NCBI GenBank assembly: GCA_028583605.1
Contig: CM053337.1
Span: forward strand, 12,755,764 to 12,819,763
From: Dastarcus helophoroides
Lineage: Eukaryota > Arthropoda > Insecta > Coleoptera > Bothrideridae
Reading direction: 5' to 3'
Length of the DNA: 64,000 nt
Part shown: positions 34,910 to 45,690 of the stretch, piece by piece
Numbering within the stretch: the first letter of the stretch is position 1
Layout: the number at the start of each line of letters is the position of its first letter
Notes under the pieces: model-generated
The model's database searches: none
The model's input: only the letters and a program-made list of their open reading frames with translations
Told to the model about the DNA's origin: nothing
Made by a program: the position numbers and the translations under genes

Positions 34910-35993
34910 TACATCCAAAATTCGAATCTTGAAAGAAGATTGAAATATAATTACATAACCTTACTTTACCTTAAATCTGACTGAAAATTACCACAGATAA
35001 TAGAACTTTTTTCTGAAAATCAATTCTAAATAATAATAGAAAATTGTTACTGTGGTAAAAACTCGTGTAAGTGGTTTAAAAATAAGGAAATTCGGGTTTG
35101 TTTCGTACGGAAATGACGTCACAGCTGTAGAGTCGATTCCTTTCGAAACTTACTTCAAATTAATACCAAATTACGCATCGCTGTAAGTCAGTTTGTGTTC
35201 TAGCGATGTTTATTCAGTGAAATTAAATTCTGCATGTACAAAATGAGTTTTTAATTGCAGTTGCATGCAAAAAAAGGGGGTTTGAATGCGTACAGCGCTC
35301 ACCTTTTAACTACAATGACTTGTTACCTAACGAAATTAAATTAATTTTTGAAATGAACAGTTCAATTTGCAAACTCGTTAGTTTAAATACCAGGCGAAGT
35401 TAATTAAAAACCCTAAGGCTTAATTTCAATTTCCTGGTTATCTACAAATATAATGGAACATGTACCGCTTTAGCTTTATTTCATTAACATTATTTTTACG
35501 TAGCGTTTGATACCATCCATTTTTTGCGCATTACCGAATATCCTTTTCGACTATTTCATTGTTAATTTGCTCGATATAAAGCGACTCCGTTTGTAAGTGA
35601 ATAATACATATGAAAATTGCATCGGTAACAACCCCCAAGCCCCTGGGGAGAGCGATAGGAACATTCTAGTTTACATTCACAAACCGACATTTGTCTCTAA
35701 TTAGAGCAATTGTGGGATAGTTAGTAAACTGTAGGACATTAGGGTCGCATTAACCGACTTGAATTATGAGCTAGAAAGGGGCAGGACCTATTATGGGGCC
35801 ATTTAAAACCCCAAAAGCGCCGCTATTGATGCCAGAAGGCGACCTTATCACATGAATACGTCGCTAATATCGTGTTTATCCGAGAATAATGGACCGCGAA
35901 CGATTTAAGTCTAACTTTTAAGTGTTTTGTTTCGTGTTAGTGACGAGAACCTGCGTATTCATTCTCCAAAAGAAATTCAATCGCGTATATAAG
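34910..35993. promoter_or_regulatory. single-copy intron segment, candidate enhancer
   Basis: This repeat-free part of the intron has a CRE TGACGTCA near 35113, many TTAATTAA/ATTA cores at 35330-35420, and a GC-richer block at 35640-35960 (GGCGCCGCT-like, GGCGACCTTATCAC). It is one of the least disturbed stretches of the intron. Confidence 0.3.
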
Positions 35994-36143
35994 GATGCGT
36001 TTAGATTAGACACTTTATTCCGTACGTTTCTCTCTGACATAAGTGTCAACTATTCTGAGAGAAGCTATCTGAGACTTATCTACACAGCTGGGAGGAGATA
36101 GCTTCTCTCATGATAGTTGAAACTCATGTCAGAGAGAAAATAT

Positions 36144-36885
36144 TGTTACGCGCGTATCAGGTTCGAATTATTAAACACGTGAATTGAAACACAGAACTTG
36201 TCCCCTGAAACCAAGAAAGATTAAAAAACACAACAAAGGTTGCTCTAACGCGTTTCGACACAAACTGTCATCTTCAGAGAGTGAATTGTAAAACACTTTA
36301 TTACCAAATTCAACTCGGAACACTACAACTGGATAATGAACTCACTGATTTACTTCTAACTACTAACTCACTAATTACACTAACTGACTCTAACTAACTC
36401 GAGGGAAAGGCGACCGCCTTATATAGTTTTGGCTCCCGGGTTCTAGAAAAATCACGCAGCGTCGTTGACAAGCGAGTGACAAATTAAAAATTAGCGTTAG
36501 TGCTCTTTGAGGCAATCTTTAAACGATTGCCAATGGTCCCCTCTATATTACGGGCTTTATCGGTTCGAATTGATTAACACGTGAATTGAATAATACCCAC
36601 TTTATTTTCAAACTCAACTCGGATCACACAACTCACTTATTGACTTCTAACTGCTAACTCACTACTTAACTACACTGACTCGAGGGAAAGCTGCCCGCCT
36701 TATATAGTTTTGGCTCCCGACTTCTAGAACTTTTCGGCAGATTTGGCTTATCGTTTGCCGTAATTTCTGGACCGCTTATCTGTTGTTTGTTTCGTTATTG
36801 TGGCCGCTTTCCCCTTATCAGATATTTCTAGAAACTTTTCTTACGTACTAAATTCTACAATTCTATCTATTTACATTGCGTTACA
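36144..36885 (-). mobile_element. deleted LTR retrotransposon, family L1, two LTRs, 4-bp target duplication
   Basis: It is flanked by ATAT (36140-36143 and 36886-36889). The left LTR starts at TGTTACGCGCG (36144) and is cut off near 36455. A ~90-bp internal remnant follows (GACAAGCGAGTGACAAATTA...GATTGCCAATGG). The second LTR is about 36546-36885. In sense orientation (minus) this is LTR, start of internal region, large deletion, LTR. The left LTR is itself interrupted by ribozyme-like element 36187-36280. Confidence 0.85.
36187..36280 (-). mobile_element. hammerhead-like element, family H3, copy 3, with 8-bp target duplication
   Basis: GTGAATTG occurs at 36179-36186 and 36281-36288 and once in uninterrupted L1 LTRs, so this is a clean insertion. 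On the minus strand it starts TCTCTGAAGA, with stem II GACA/UGUC, GAAA, the complete palindromic stem III hexamer ACGCGU, then UAGAGC, whose AGAG pairs with CUCU before the core. The 3' end is truncated relative to other copies (stops after GGGGACAAG). Confidence 0.85.
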
Positions 36886-36945
36886 ATATGTTTTATGTCA
36901 GAGAGAAATAAATATACGGAATAAAGTGTCTAGTGTAAACGCATC

Positions 36946-38085
36946 GTAACAAACCAAAAACATCCTTCACAACTCAATATATCCTTATCAATATAAATGC
37001 GAAAATGTGTTTGACCGCTTTTCACGACTCAATTACCGAACCGATTTCGATTAAAACTGGTACAAGACGTACCTTACAAAGTGAGATCGTTAACAGGATG
37101 AGTTTTACCCCCGAAAACTATTCCAGCTTCTCTAAAACTAATATTATATCCAACAAGAGTAAACAACCTGGCTTCATTTTCTGTGTTAATAAATGATCTG
37201 ACAGCGACGACAGAATTATCTAGCGGAAGACCCCAACCCTACCATAACATTGAAGGTAAGGATGCTTTTAAAATAATCGTCATCTAATGCGATAGATGAT
37301 ATAGCTGGTGTCTCGCTAGGCAACTAACCATATACATGATCGCATCAATGAATTTGAACCAAATATCATTCTGCAATCTGCACGAACTCTTTAAAACTAC
37401 TATACCTGATTCCTAATTAAAACCAAAGACAAATTAAAACCCCAAAACGGAACAAACTGCTTCCGTTAATTAAATAAATTTAGTTTTGAACAATTTTTCC
37501 GTTAAGTTGCAAAGGCGAATTATTTAACTAATTCCGGAGGCGAAGCCGTTGGTAGTAGCTGGTTAACAATAAACATGAAACAGTCTACATATTTATTGAA
37601 AAGGAAAAAACAAAGACAAGGAAAAAGGTCACTAAAAAGAAGCAACAAAATACGAATTTGGAAAACAAAGATCAAGAAGCAAATAAACGTAAAAAAACAA
37701 CAGTCGCACGTTATCGAAACATCCGAATATATCCAAAAACAAGCCAACTCGATAAGTATAACCGGGAAGAAATTGAGACCGTTTAAAAAGCACTTAAATG
37801 CCCCGATGACAACCCGCAACATGTGTCTTTGGCGTATTTATTTTTAAATTTGAGTGCCCCAATGACAAATTGACACATCTTACATTTATTTTTTCGTCGA
37901 TGCTCATAATATTACTTTTAAATTTAGACAGCGTGATTAATGCCGATTTTTTTTTAACGATGTAAATTGTTGGCGCAAAAAGTGAAGCAATAGCATCGCG
38001 GCGATTTAGTATAAAACTAAAGCCGCCAATAAGTCGTCGTAATTCTTCTGGTTAAGAACGAAATTACGAATTCTAATTAACATAA
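36946..38085. other. intron DNA, no recognised exon
   Basis: 36980-37150 (ATAAATGCGAAAATGTGTTTGACCGC, split here: CACGACTCAATTACCGAACC) resembles a class of repeat ends common in arthropods. 37560-37840 has purine-rich strand bias. 37900-38085 is GC-richer and repeat-free. Confidence 0.35.
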
Positions 38086-38107
38086 TTACAGTTCTCGAGA
38101 ACTGTAA
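38086..38107. repeat. perfect 22-bp palindrome
   Basis: The half-site TTACAGTTCTC is followed directly by its complement GAGAACTGTAA, with no spacer. It lies in a repeat-free stretch of the engrailed intron, as a homodimeric factor site might. Confidence 0.8.
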
Positions 38108-38296
38108 CGTGGAGTTTAATTCCTTAAGGAGGTACAGGTTGATTAATGCGTTTATAAAAGTAAGTTGGCGTAACTAGATGCGCCACATAACCATCGAGAC
38201 TTGGAAATTTATGGTTATGGACGGTTTAGGGCGATCTTGATCGAAAAGAGCGTGTGGACGTTCAAATTTGTTTGTGGTTTTTAGATTGGGTCGATG

Positions 38297-38738
38297 TTGA
38301 GTCGTTGACAAGCGAGTGACAAATTAAAAATTAGCGTTAGTGCTCTTTGAGGCAATCTTTAAAAGATTGCCAATGGTCCACGGGCTTTATCGGTTCGAAT
38401 TGATTAACACGTGAATTGAATAATACCCACTTTATTTTTAAACTCAACTCGGATCACTACAACTCACTTATTGACTTCTAACTGCTAACTCACTACTTAA
38501 CTACACCGAATCCTAACTAACTGACTCGAGGGAAAGCTGACCGTCCTTATATAGTTTTGGCTCCCGACTTCTAGAACTTTTCGGCAGATTTAGGCTTATC
38601 GTTTGCCGAAATTTCTGGAACGCTTATCTGTTGTTTGTTTCGTTATCGCGATCGCTTTCCCCTTATCAGATCTTTCTAGAAACTTTCCTTACGTACTAAA
38701 TTCTACAATTCTATTCTATCTATTTACATTGCGTTACA
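38297..38738 (-). mobile_element. L1 LTR plus internal remnant
   Basis: The LTR covers about 38380-38738, ending GCGTTACA. The adjoining 38297-38379 is the same internal piece as in 36144-36885 (GACAAGCGAGTGACAAATTA). The element is truncated on the internal side. The two copies are closely similar. Confidence 0.8.
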
Positions 38739-39239
38739 ATATTAAATAACAATTCAAGTGTCATAATTCCAACAAGAATTATTTTGATAATAAATAAATC
38801 TCTTAATTTGTGAAACTTTCAACGGGACCACCGCTCGAGTTATCTTTTTTGTAAAATCTTCGGTTTTGCAATTTTTACCCATAAATCCCCATTTTCGAGT
38901 TAATTTTACGATTAAATTTTTTTACGCTCGTACATAGACACACCGGTACGTATTCCCAAATTCGGTTTTGCAATTTTACCTTCAAATCTCGATATTTCGC
39001 ATTACTTTTACGTACGTTGTCACGTTGGCCATAACTGAGATATACGACGTTATAACGTCTGAAAGAGAAAAGAGGCATTTCCTGGCCGATACACGACGTT
39101 AGACGTCAGTCTTATCTCGCTCCCGGTATCGTAACATCCAATGCAAGTAGCGCAAAGATTTCTGAAATGTTTTTTTTTGCTGTTGTGAAAAATCGTGTTT
39201 TTTTAGGGAAGGCACTCATTTTGATGGACTTCTAGAACA
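38739..39239. other. intron DNA, no recognised exon
   Basis: AT-rich. Two related CGGTTTTGCAATTTT.ACC blocks at about 38862 and 38962 suggest a small diverged duplication. Confidence 0.4.
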
Positions 39240-41990
39240 AAACCCTAACCAAAAATGAAGTTTCATGCAAATCGTTAGAACCGTTTTCGAGATACCGAAG
39301 ATATACATATTTATATTAATATAGAAGAGTTGCTAGTTTAATGGTACAGGATTTTCTTAACCAAAAATCAAATTTCATCCAAATCGTTACAGACGTTTCC
39401 AAGATATTGGAAAGAACGAACACGCTCAGTGTTACCCCAAACAGGATTCTTCTTGTTCTAGAACAAGCATTTTTTATAACAAATCGAATTTTTTCAAAAA
39501 AGTTAATAACTCTAATAGCCTTCAAAGGTAAAAACCTAACCAAGAAGAAAATTTTATCCAAATCGTTAGAGCCGTTTCCGAGATACCAACTTACATACAT
39601 ATTTATATATAAGAATTTCTCGCTTAAATTTAACCAAAGTAAGGTATATTCTTAAAAGAGACATCAAAAACGAACACGCTCAAGGTTACCCCAAAAAGAG
39701 CTCTTCTTGTTTTAGAATCAGCAAATTTTGTAAAAAGTCGTATTTTTCCAAAAAAAATAACAACTGCAATGGCCTTCAAAGGTAATAGCTTGGCCAAAAA
39801 CAAAGTTTCATCTAAATCGTTAGAGCCGTTTCCGAGATACTAACTTACATACATATTTATATATAAGAATTTCTCGCTTAAATTTAAGCGAAGTAGGGTA
39901 TCTTCTTTAAAAAAAAACATTAAACCCGAACACGCTCAAAGTTACCCCAAAAAAGGCTCTTCCTGTTCTGGAATCAGCAAATTATGTAAAAAGTCGTATT
40001 TTTCAAAAAAACTTAACAACTGCAACGGCCTTCAAAGGTAATAACTTGGCCAAAAACAAAGTTTCATCCAAATCGTTAGAGCCGTTTCCGAGATACCAAT
40101 TACATACATATTTATATACAAGAATTTCTCGCTTAAATAACATCAAAACATCAAAAACGAACACGCTCAATGTTACCCCAAACAGGATTTTTCTTGTTCT
40201 AGAACCAGCATTTTTTATGACAAATCGAATTTTTTCGAAAAAGTTAACAACTCTAATAGCCTTCAAAGGTAAAAACCTAACCAAGAAGAAAATTTTATCC
40301 AAATCGTTAGAGCCGTTTCCGAGATACCAACTTACATACATATTTATATATAAGAATTTCTCGCTTAAATTTAAGCGAAGTAGGGTATCTTCTTTAAAAA
40401 AAACATTAAGAACGAAAACGCTCAAAGTTACCCCAAAAAAGGCTCTTCCTGTTCTGGAATCAGCAAATTATGTAAAAAGTCGTATTTTTCAAAAAAAATT
40501 AACAACTGCAATGGCCTTCAAAGGTAATAACTTGGCCAAAAACAAAGTTTCATCCAAATCGTTAGAGCCGTTTCCGAGGATACCAATTACATACATATTT
40601 ATATACAAGAATTTCTCGCTTAAATGACATCAAAACATCAAAAACAAACCAGAACACGCTCAGTGTACCCCCAAACAGGATTTTCTTGTTCTAGAACCAG
40701 CATTTTTTATGATAAATCGAATTTTTTTCGAAAAAAGTTAATAACTCTATAGCCTTCAAGAGGTAAAAAACCTAACCAAGAAGAAAATTTCATCCAAATC
40801 GTTAGAGCCGTTTCCGAGATACAACTTACATACATAGTTATATATAAGAATTTCTCGCATAAATTTAGGCGAAGTAGGGTATCTTCTTGAAAAAAAAAAC
40901 ATTAAGAACGAACACGCTCAAAGTTACCCCAAAAAAGGCTCTTCCTGTTCTGGAATCAGCAAATTATGTAAAAAGTCGTATTTTTCAAAAAAAATTAACA
41001 ACTGCAATGGCCTTCAAAGGTAATAACTTGGCCAAAAACAAAGTTTCATCCAAATCGTTAGAGCCGTTTCCGAGATACCAATTACATACATATTTATATA
41101 CAAGAATTTCTCGCTTAAATGAAATCAAAACATCAAAAACAAACGCGCTCAGTGTTACCCCAAACAGGATTCTTCTTGTTCTAGAACCAGCATTTTTTGT
41201 GACAAATCGAATTTTTTCAAAAAAGTTAATAACTCCAATAGCCTTCAAAGGTAAAAACCTAACCAAGAAGAAAATTTTATTCAAATCGTTAGAGCCGTTT
41301 CCGAGATACCAACTTACATACATATTTATATACAAGAATTCCTTGCTTAAATTTACGCAAAGTAAGATATATTCTTAAAAAAGACATCAAAAACGAACAC
41401 GCTCGAGGTTACCCCAAAAAAGGTTCTACTTGTTTTAGAATCAGCAAATTTTGTAAAAAGTCGTATTTTTTCAAAAAATTTAACAACTCCAATAGCCTTC
41501 AAAGGTAATAAATAACTTGGCCAAAAATAAAATTTCATCCAAATCGTTAGAGCCGTTTCCGAAATACCAACTTACATACATATTTATATACAAGAATTTC
41601 CCGCTTAAATTTAAGCGAACTAAGGTATCTTCTTTAAAAAAAACATTAAGAACCAACACGCTCAAAGTTATCCCAAAAAAGGCTCTTGCTGTCCTGGAAT
41701 CAGCAAATTATGTAAAAAGTAGTATTTTTTAAAAAAAATTAACAACTGCAATGGCCTTTAAAGGTAATAACTTGGCCAAAAACAAAGTTTCATCCAAATC
41801 GTTAGAACCGTTTCCGAGATACTAATTACATACATACCAGCATTTTTTATGACAAATCGAATTTTTTCGAAAAAGTTAACAACTCTAATAGCCTTCAAAG
41901 GTAAAAACCTAACCAAGAAGAAAATTTTATCCAAATTGTTAGAGCCGTTTCCGAGATACCAAATATATACATATATACAACTAACTAAAT
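39240..41990 (+). repeat. tandem array, ~245-bp units
   Basis: About twelve half-units are anchored on AAATCGTTAGAGCCGTTTCC followed by GAGATACCAA and ACATACATATTTATATA. Two alternating unit types differ in their first half (TTCTGGAATCAGCAAATTA versus TTCTAGAACCAGCATTTTT), so a dimeric higher-order period near 490 bp is visible. Long frames on both strands (up to 193 codons) recur with the period and are by-products. The anchor resembles a repeat end widespread in arthropod genomes. Confidence 0.9.
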
Positions 41991-42890
41991 ATATAAGATA
42001 ATAAGTAGCAGGACGCGAATTCACCAGTATGAAGAAAATGGACGGAATCAGACCAACATCTAAATATTATTCCATTAAAACAGTTTGAAACGACTTTTTT
42101 TACATATAGTGGGGGTCATTACAGTCCCTGTCATCTAGATTCAAGATTCTTTGTAACTTTCACGAGTTTGTTCGAGTATTAGTCAAGATTATGTATTCTG
42201 GCCTTTACAGCCAGCCTCAACATCTGACCTACTCTCATTCCTTCCAGATACCAATAAGTACTTCAGCCCTTGATTGCAAGGGTTTATCCATCAGCAGTCT
42301 TGCTTTGCTTGCAGTTGGTTATGTTTCTCCATCGGTTCAAATGAGCTTGTGCGAGGTTTTTTAATATGATACTTTGAAACGAAATTGGTTTTATATGTTT
42401 TTTAAGTAAATCTGTATTTCTTGTTGACGAAAATTTCGATCGACATTATTGAATTCGAAGCAAAAATTTCGAATTGTCTTAAAAAAATATTGATAAAAAT
42501 ACGGAAACGGCAAATTAGAAAGTGCGAGGCGATATTTAACTCTAGTTTTTAAATTTAAACAATTCAAAACGAGGTTTAAGGTAAATCTAATTTTGGAGAA
42601 TTTTTGAAAAATTTAAGAAAGTCTGATGGCAACGAAAAAGTAAATTTAAAATCACTTGATGGTGTAATACGTCAAAAAATCTATTTGAGGATTATTCCGA
42701 ACCAAGTTTTCTTTTGATTATTGCAAGATATTGACGTTGATAAATGAATGTAGCTCGTTGAGTGTTTTGGAGTAAAAAAATCATCAACTTCGAGAATGTT
42801 AAGAAACTGATGCTGATGCGAACTGAATTTTCAAAATTTCCAGCGATAATAAAAGCAAAAATATCAACTCAAGAAATATGTGTCAAGAAA
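41991..42890. other. intron DNA, no recognised exon
   Basis: Moderately AT-rich and non-repetitive. Nothing recognised. Confidence 0.4.
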
Positions 42891-42894
42891 TGAG

Positions 42895-43040
42895 TATCTA
42901 CCTGAAGATGAAAGCTTGGCTGTCGAAACGCGTTAGAGCAACCTTTGTTGTATTTTTTTTAATCTTTCTTGGTTTCAGGGGACAATTTTTGTATTTCAGT
43001 TTTTGAAGATAACCAAGGACCAGTCCGTTCCATCAAGAAA
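42895..43040 (+). mobile_element. hammerhead-like short element, family H3, copy 4
   Basis: CTGAAGA (42902-42908) is followed by GAAAGC/GCTGTC (one mismatch), GAAA, the intact hexamer ACGCGT, then TAGAGCAACC. The body and the end GACCAGTCCGTTCCATCAAG are present, making this the most complete copy (about 145 bp). The stem I 5' strand is mutated (CTAC for CTCT). It abuts an H2 element. Confidence 0.75.
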
Positions 43041-43165
43041 GTATTCTAATGCACGGCCAATAGGTTTGAACATTTATTAGATTCGAAGTTAAGAAACCAA
43101 AGACCGGTTTCGATCTTGTTAGATCTCGTCAGTTGGTATATCCAACTCGAATGCAGGTGGCGGTA
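43041..43165 (-). mobile_element. hammerhead-bearing element, family H2, copy A
   Basis: Inverted relative to the copy at 44.23 kb: GCATTCGAGTTGGATATACC on one side and TCGAATCTAATAAATGTTC with TATTGGCC on the other. It is joined end to end with the H3 element at 43040. The ribozyme part is given separately. Confidence 0.75.
43091..43138 (-). ncRNA. hammerhead ribozyme motif, family H2, intact core
   Basis: On the minus strand: ACCAA, core CUGACGA (position 7 may vary), stem II GAUCU/AGAUC with loop AACA, GAAA, the palindromic stem III hexamer ACCGGU, cleavage-site C, then UUUGGU. Stem I pairs only if one U is bulged, because one A is missing compared with the 44.25 kb copy. Confidence 0.7.
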
Positions 43166-43289
43166 GTCTGAGAGTCACACACTTGACGTTCGTTGAATCT
43201 TTAATATTTACTTGTCATTGACAAATGACCAATTAAATGTTCTGTAATTACACAGTTAAACGTGTTCAAAATTGAAAATATGTACAACC

Positions 43290-43336
43290 GCAACCATAGA
43301 CTAGTTTCGGCCTTCCTTCGCCCCATCAGCATGGTA
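43290..43336 (-). ncRNA. hammerhead ribozyme motif, family H1, second copy
   Basis: On the minus strand: stem I ACCAUG pairs with UAUGGU (one G-U), core CUGAUGG (last A changed to G), stem II GGC/GCC, GAAA, palindromic hexamer ACUAGU and cleavage-site C. Flanks match the 25.2 kb copy. The core change predicts weak or no activity. Confidence 0.7.
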
Positions 43337-43370
43337 CGGTGGTTGTATACACTTCCAACTTAAAGTCAGT

Positions 43371-44214
43371 CGTATAAGTATCCAAGAGAGTAAACCCCCA
43401 TTGGGTGACTTGTAACTGACTGTTTATTATGCAAACAATTTCGCTACATGCTAATTGAAGCATTCTTCTCTGCTGAAATAATAAGCCTTGTATATACGAA
43501 TATACACATCAGGAAAGTCACACACTGTCCATAGGGAGAATGTTAATGAGAGATTTAACATTGGGAGCTAATAGTGGGATAGATGGGAGGCGCCTTGTAT
43601 TCTCCTACACCGGTGTAAACAATCCAACGCAGAGCGCAGCGATCAGTGCTGGTGGAGATTTCAGTAGTACGTCATAGCTTCTAACGTGTTTTGTTACGGG
43701 ATTACTACTGGCAGGCAACAATTTTATTAAAATTTGCGTACCACATGCTATTTGTTCTTTTAGTCTGTTGATTTAATCAACGTCTGAGGCAAAATAAAAC
43801 TGATATTCTTTGACAACCAAAATAAATAAACGAGATTTCTTAAACGAAATCAATAATAATTCTAATAAAGAATATAACATAATAACTCTTTAAACATTAC
43901 AATATAAGGAGCTTAAATAGGCCGCCAAATTGTGCTAAACAATATTCCAGTCTATTGTAAAACTCTCGATGAGTTTTTTGTAACATCTAAACTGGAAGAT
44001 ACGAGCATGCTGCTCCAAAGCAGGGGAATACGTTCAGCGGCCGTAGATAAGTATGGAAGGGACAATTCTTAGCGTTTTACATGGACAATGAAAATTTTTC
44101 CTTATCTGTATACGAATATATACAAGTTTATTACGATGCATTTGAAATCTAATTTCATTAGAATCCAATGAAAACCAGATTGCAATTGCAAAGTTCACGA
44201 AAATGAGGCATGAC
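43371..44214. other. intron DNA, no recognised exon
   Basis: Mixed composition. A 43560-43690 stretch is GC-richer (GGAGGCGCCTTG, CGCAGAGCGCAGCG). Nothing coding was recognised. Confidence 0.4.
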
Positions 44215-44229
44215 GTACTTGTCAATACA

Positions 44230-44365
44230 TTTGTTAGCATTCGAGTTGGATATACCAAACTGACAAGATCTAACAAGATCGAAACCGGTCTTTGGTTTCC
44301 AAAGGTCGAATCTAATAAATGTTCAAATTTATTGGCCTGTGCATTCGAATCCTTGTCTTCTGGGA
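44230..44365 (+). mobile_element. hammerhead-bearing element, family H2, copy B
   Basis: The ribozyme section has perfect stem I ACCAAA/UUUGGU (44254-44259 and 44291-44296), stem II GATCT/AGATC, GAAA and hexamer ACCGGT. The core reads CTGACAA, a CG-to-CA change that replaces the essential G8, so this copy should be inactive. Confidence 0.75.
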
Positions 44366-44650
44366 ACTTTCCTAGAGAGCAACCGCTTCGCTAGGTGGCA
44401 CTGTTTCAACTGTTAGTAGTTCAGCTACCTATGATTCTCTATACACGTCTGGAGAGGGCTGCATGAATTTGCAGTTGGTTGTATTCTATTTGCATCAAGA
44501 AAGTATCTAAAGGAAAAAAATAGAAAATAAGCGAATTCGACCAAATGGTCGGTATCAGATAAAACGTAACCATGATACATAGATAGTGTTCTAAACCACG
44601 CGAAAAGAACTTCCTTAAGTTTATTCTAATTATTGCTTCTTCATAAGTAG

Positions 44651-45131
44651 TGTAACGCAATGAAAATAGATGGAATAGAATTTAGAATAGAATTGTAGAA
44701 TCTGGTACATAGGAAAAGTTTCTAGAATGATCTGATAAAGGGAAACCGACCGCGATAACGAAGCAAACGGCAGATAAGCGTTCCCGAAATTTCGGCAAAC
44801 AATAAGCCTTATCTGCCGAAAAGTTCTAGAAGCCGGGAGCCAAAACTATAAAAGGCGGTCAGCTTTCCCTCGAGTCAGTCATCAACACAGTAATGTTCAC
44901 TAAAAGACGGCGGTCAAAGGAACGAAAGTTTCGGAACCGCGTTAAACTACCAAAGAACCATGATGATGATGATGCCTCGAGTCAGTCAGTTAGAGTCAGG
45001 GTAGTTAGTGAGTTAGTAATTAGAAATCAATAAGTGAGTTAATTATTCAGTTAAAGTGTTCCGAGTTTAGTTCAGTAATAAAGGGGGTATATTCCATCAA
45101 GTGTAATCAATCGAACCGATAAAGCACGTAA
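44651..45131 (+). mobile_element. L1 solo LTR, sense orientation, with nested retroposon
   Basis: It runs from TGTAACGCAATG to GCACGTAACA. It shows the family's promoter layout: TATAAAAG (about 44847) then CTCGAGTCAGTCA with an initiator-like TCAGT, and AATAAA near 45075. Flanks GTAG/GTAA are an imperfect 4-bp duplication. A 93-bp insertion (44882-44974) interrupts it. Confidence 0.8.
44882..44974 (+). mobile_element. 93-bp retroposed insert with (ATG)n tail and 14-bp target duplication
   Basis: CCTCGAGTCAGTCA stands at 44868-44881 and again at 44975-44988, but only once in other L1 LTRs. The insert ends ACCATGATGATGATGATG, a microsatellite tail as in LINE 3' ends or SINEs. It is probably a severely 5'-truncated LINE; the family is not identifiable. 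Confidence 0.8.
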
Positions 45132-45542
45132 CAGTAATAAGTACTATCAAATCTAAGTAGATATATAAAAAGTAAAGCGTTATAGTCGAGAAACTGTTCT
45201 AAGAGATTCGTTACATATATTTTAGGAATCGTTCCCTTTTCGTGTCTACGATATATCTCGGGTTTATCAACATATTTTCTTGTAATCACGTGATGCCGCC
45301 TAATTAAGCTGTTAATATTCAATAAAATCGCCATAAAATTTGCCTAAAATTCGCATTCGAATAACCTGTTGCTTTGTAACTTAATAAACCAAAATTAATA
45401 ACGTGTAAATCCTGTAGAGGACGTCTTAATAAGTATTTTTTTATTGATCGAAACGTGGTAATTGAAATAACAATTAAGAACTGATAATTTTAGGAAACTA
45501 TCGGGAACAATGGTCGATGAGAGAGGCGATCTCGAAAAGATG
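45132..45542. other. intron DNA, no recognised exon
   Basis: AT-rich, non-repetitive, nothing recognised. Confidence 0.4.
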
Positions 45543-45690
45543 CAACGATTTATCTCGGAAAGATCCAACGATTTATCTCGGAAAGATCCAACGATTTATC
45601 TCTGAAAGATCCAACGATTTATCTCGGAAAGATCCAACGATTTCTCTCTGAAAGATCCAACGATTTATCTCGGAAAGATTCAACGATTTG
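45543..45690 (+). repeat. 23-bp tandem repeat, ~6-7 units
   Basis: Units of AACGATTTATCTCGGAAAGA plus TCC repeat directly without spacers, with occasional C-to-T changes (CTCTGAAAG). Confidence 0.95.

Larger units (their letters stand above)
35994..36945. mobile_element. MITE family M1, split by an LTR element
   Basis: The left end GATGCGTTTAGATTAGACAC with TTTATTCCGTA and the right end (reverse complement GATGCGTTTACACTAGACAC) are the inverted repeats. An internal AGATAGCTTCTCTCATGATAG block also occurs in the partial copy at 19.57 kb. The 742-bp insertion 36144-36885 interrupts it. Confidence 0.8.

Noticed and set aside
40046..41378. Frames of 163 and 193 codons
   Set aside because: They repeat with the ~245-bp satellite and are matched by equally long frames on the other strand.
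45543..45690. CRISPR-like array
   Set aside because: The 23-bp units are contiguous with no spacers, and this is insect nuclear DNA.
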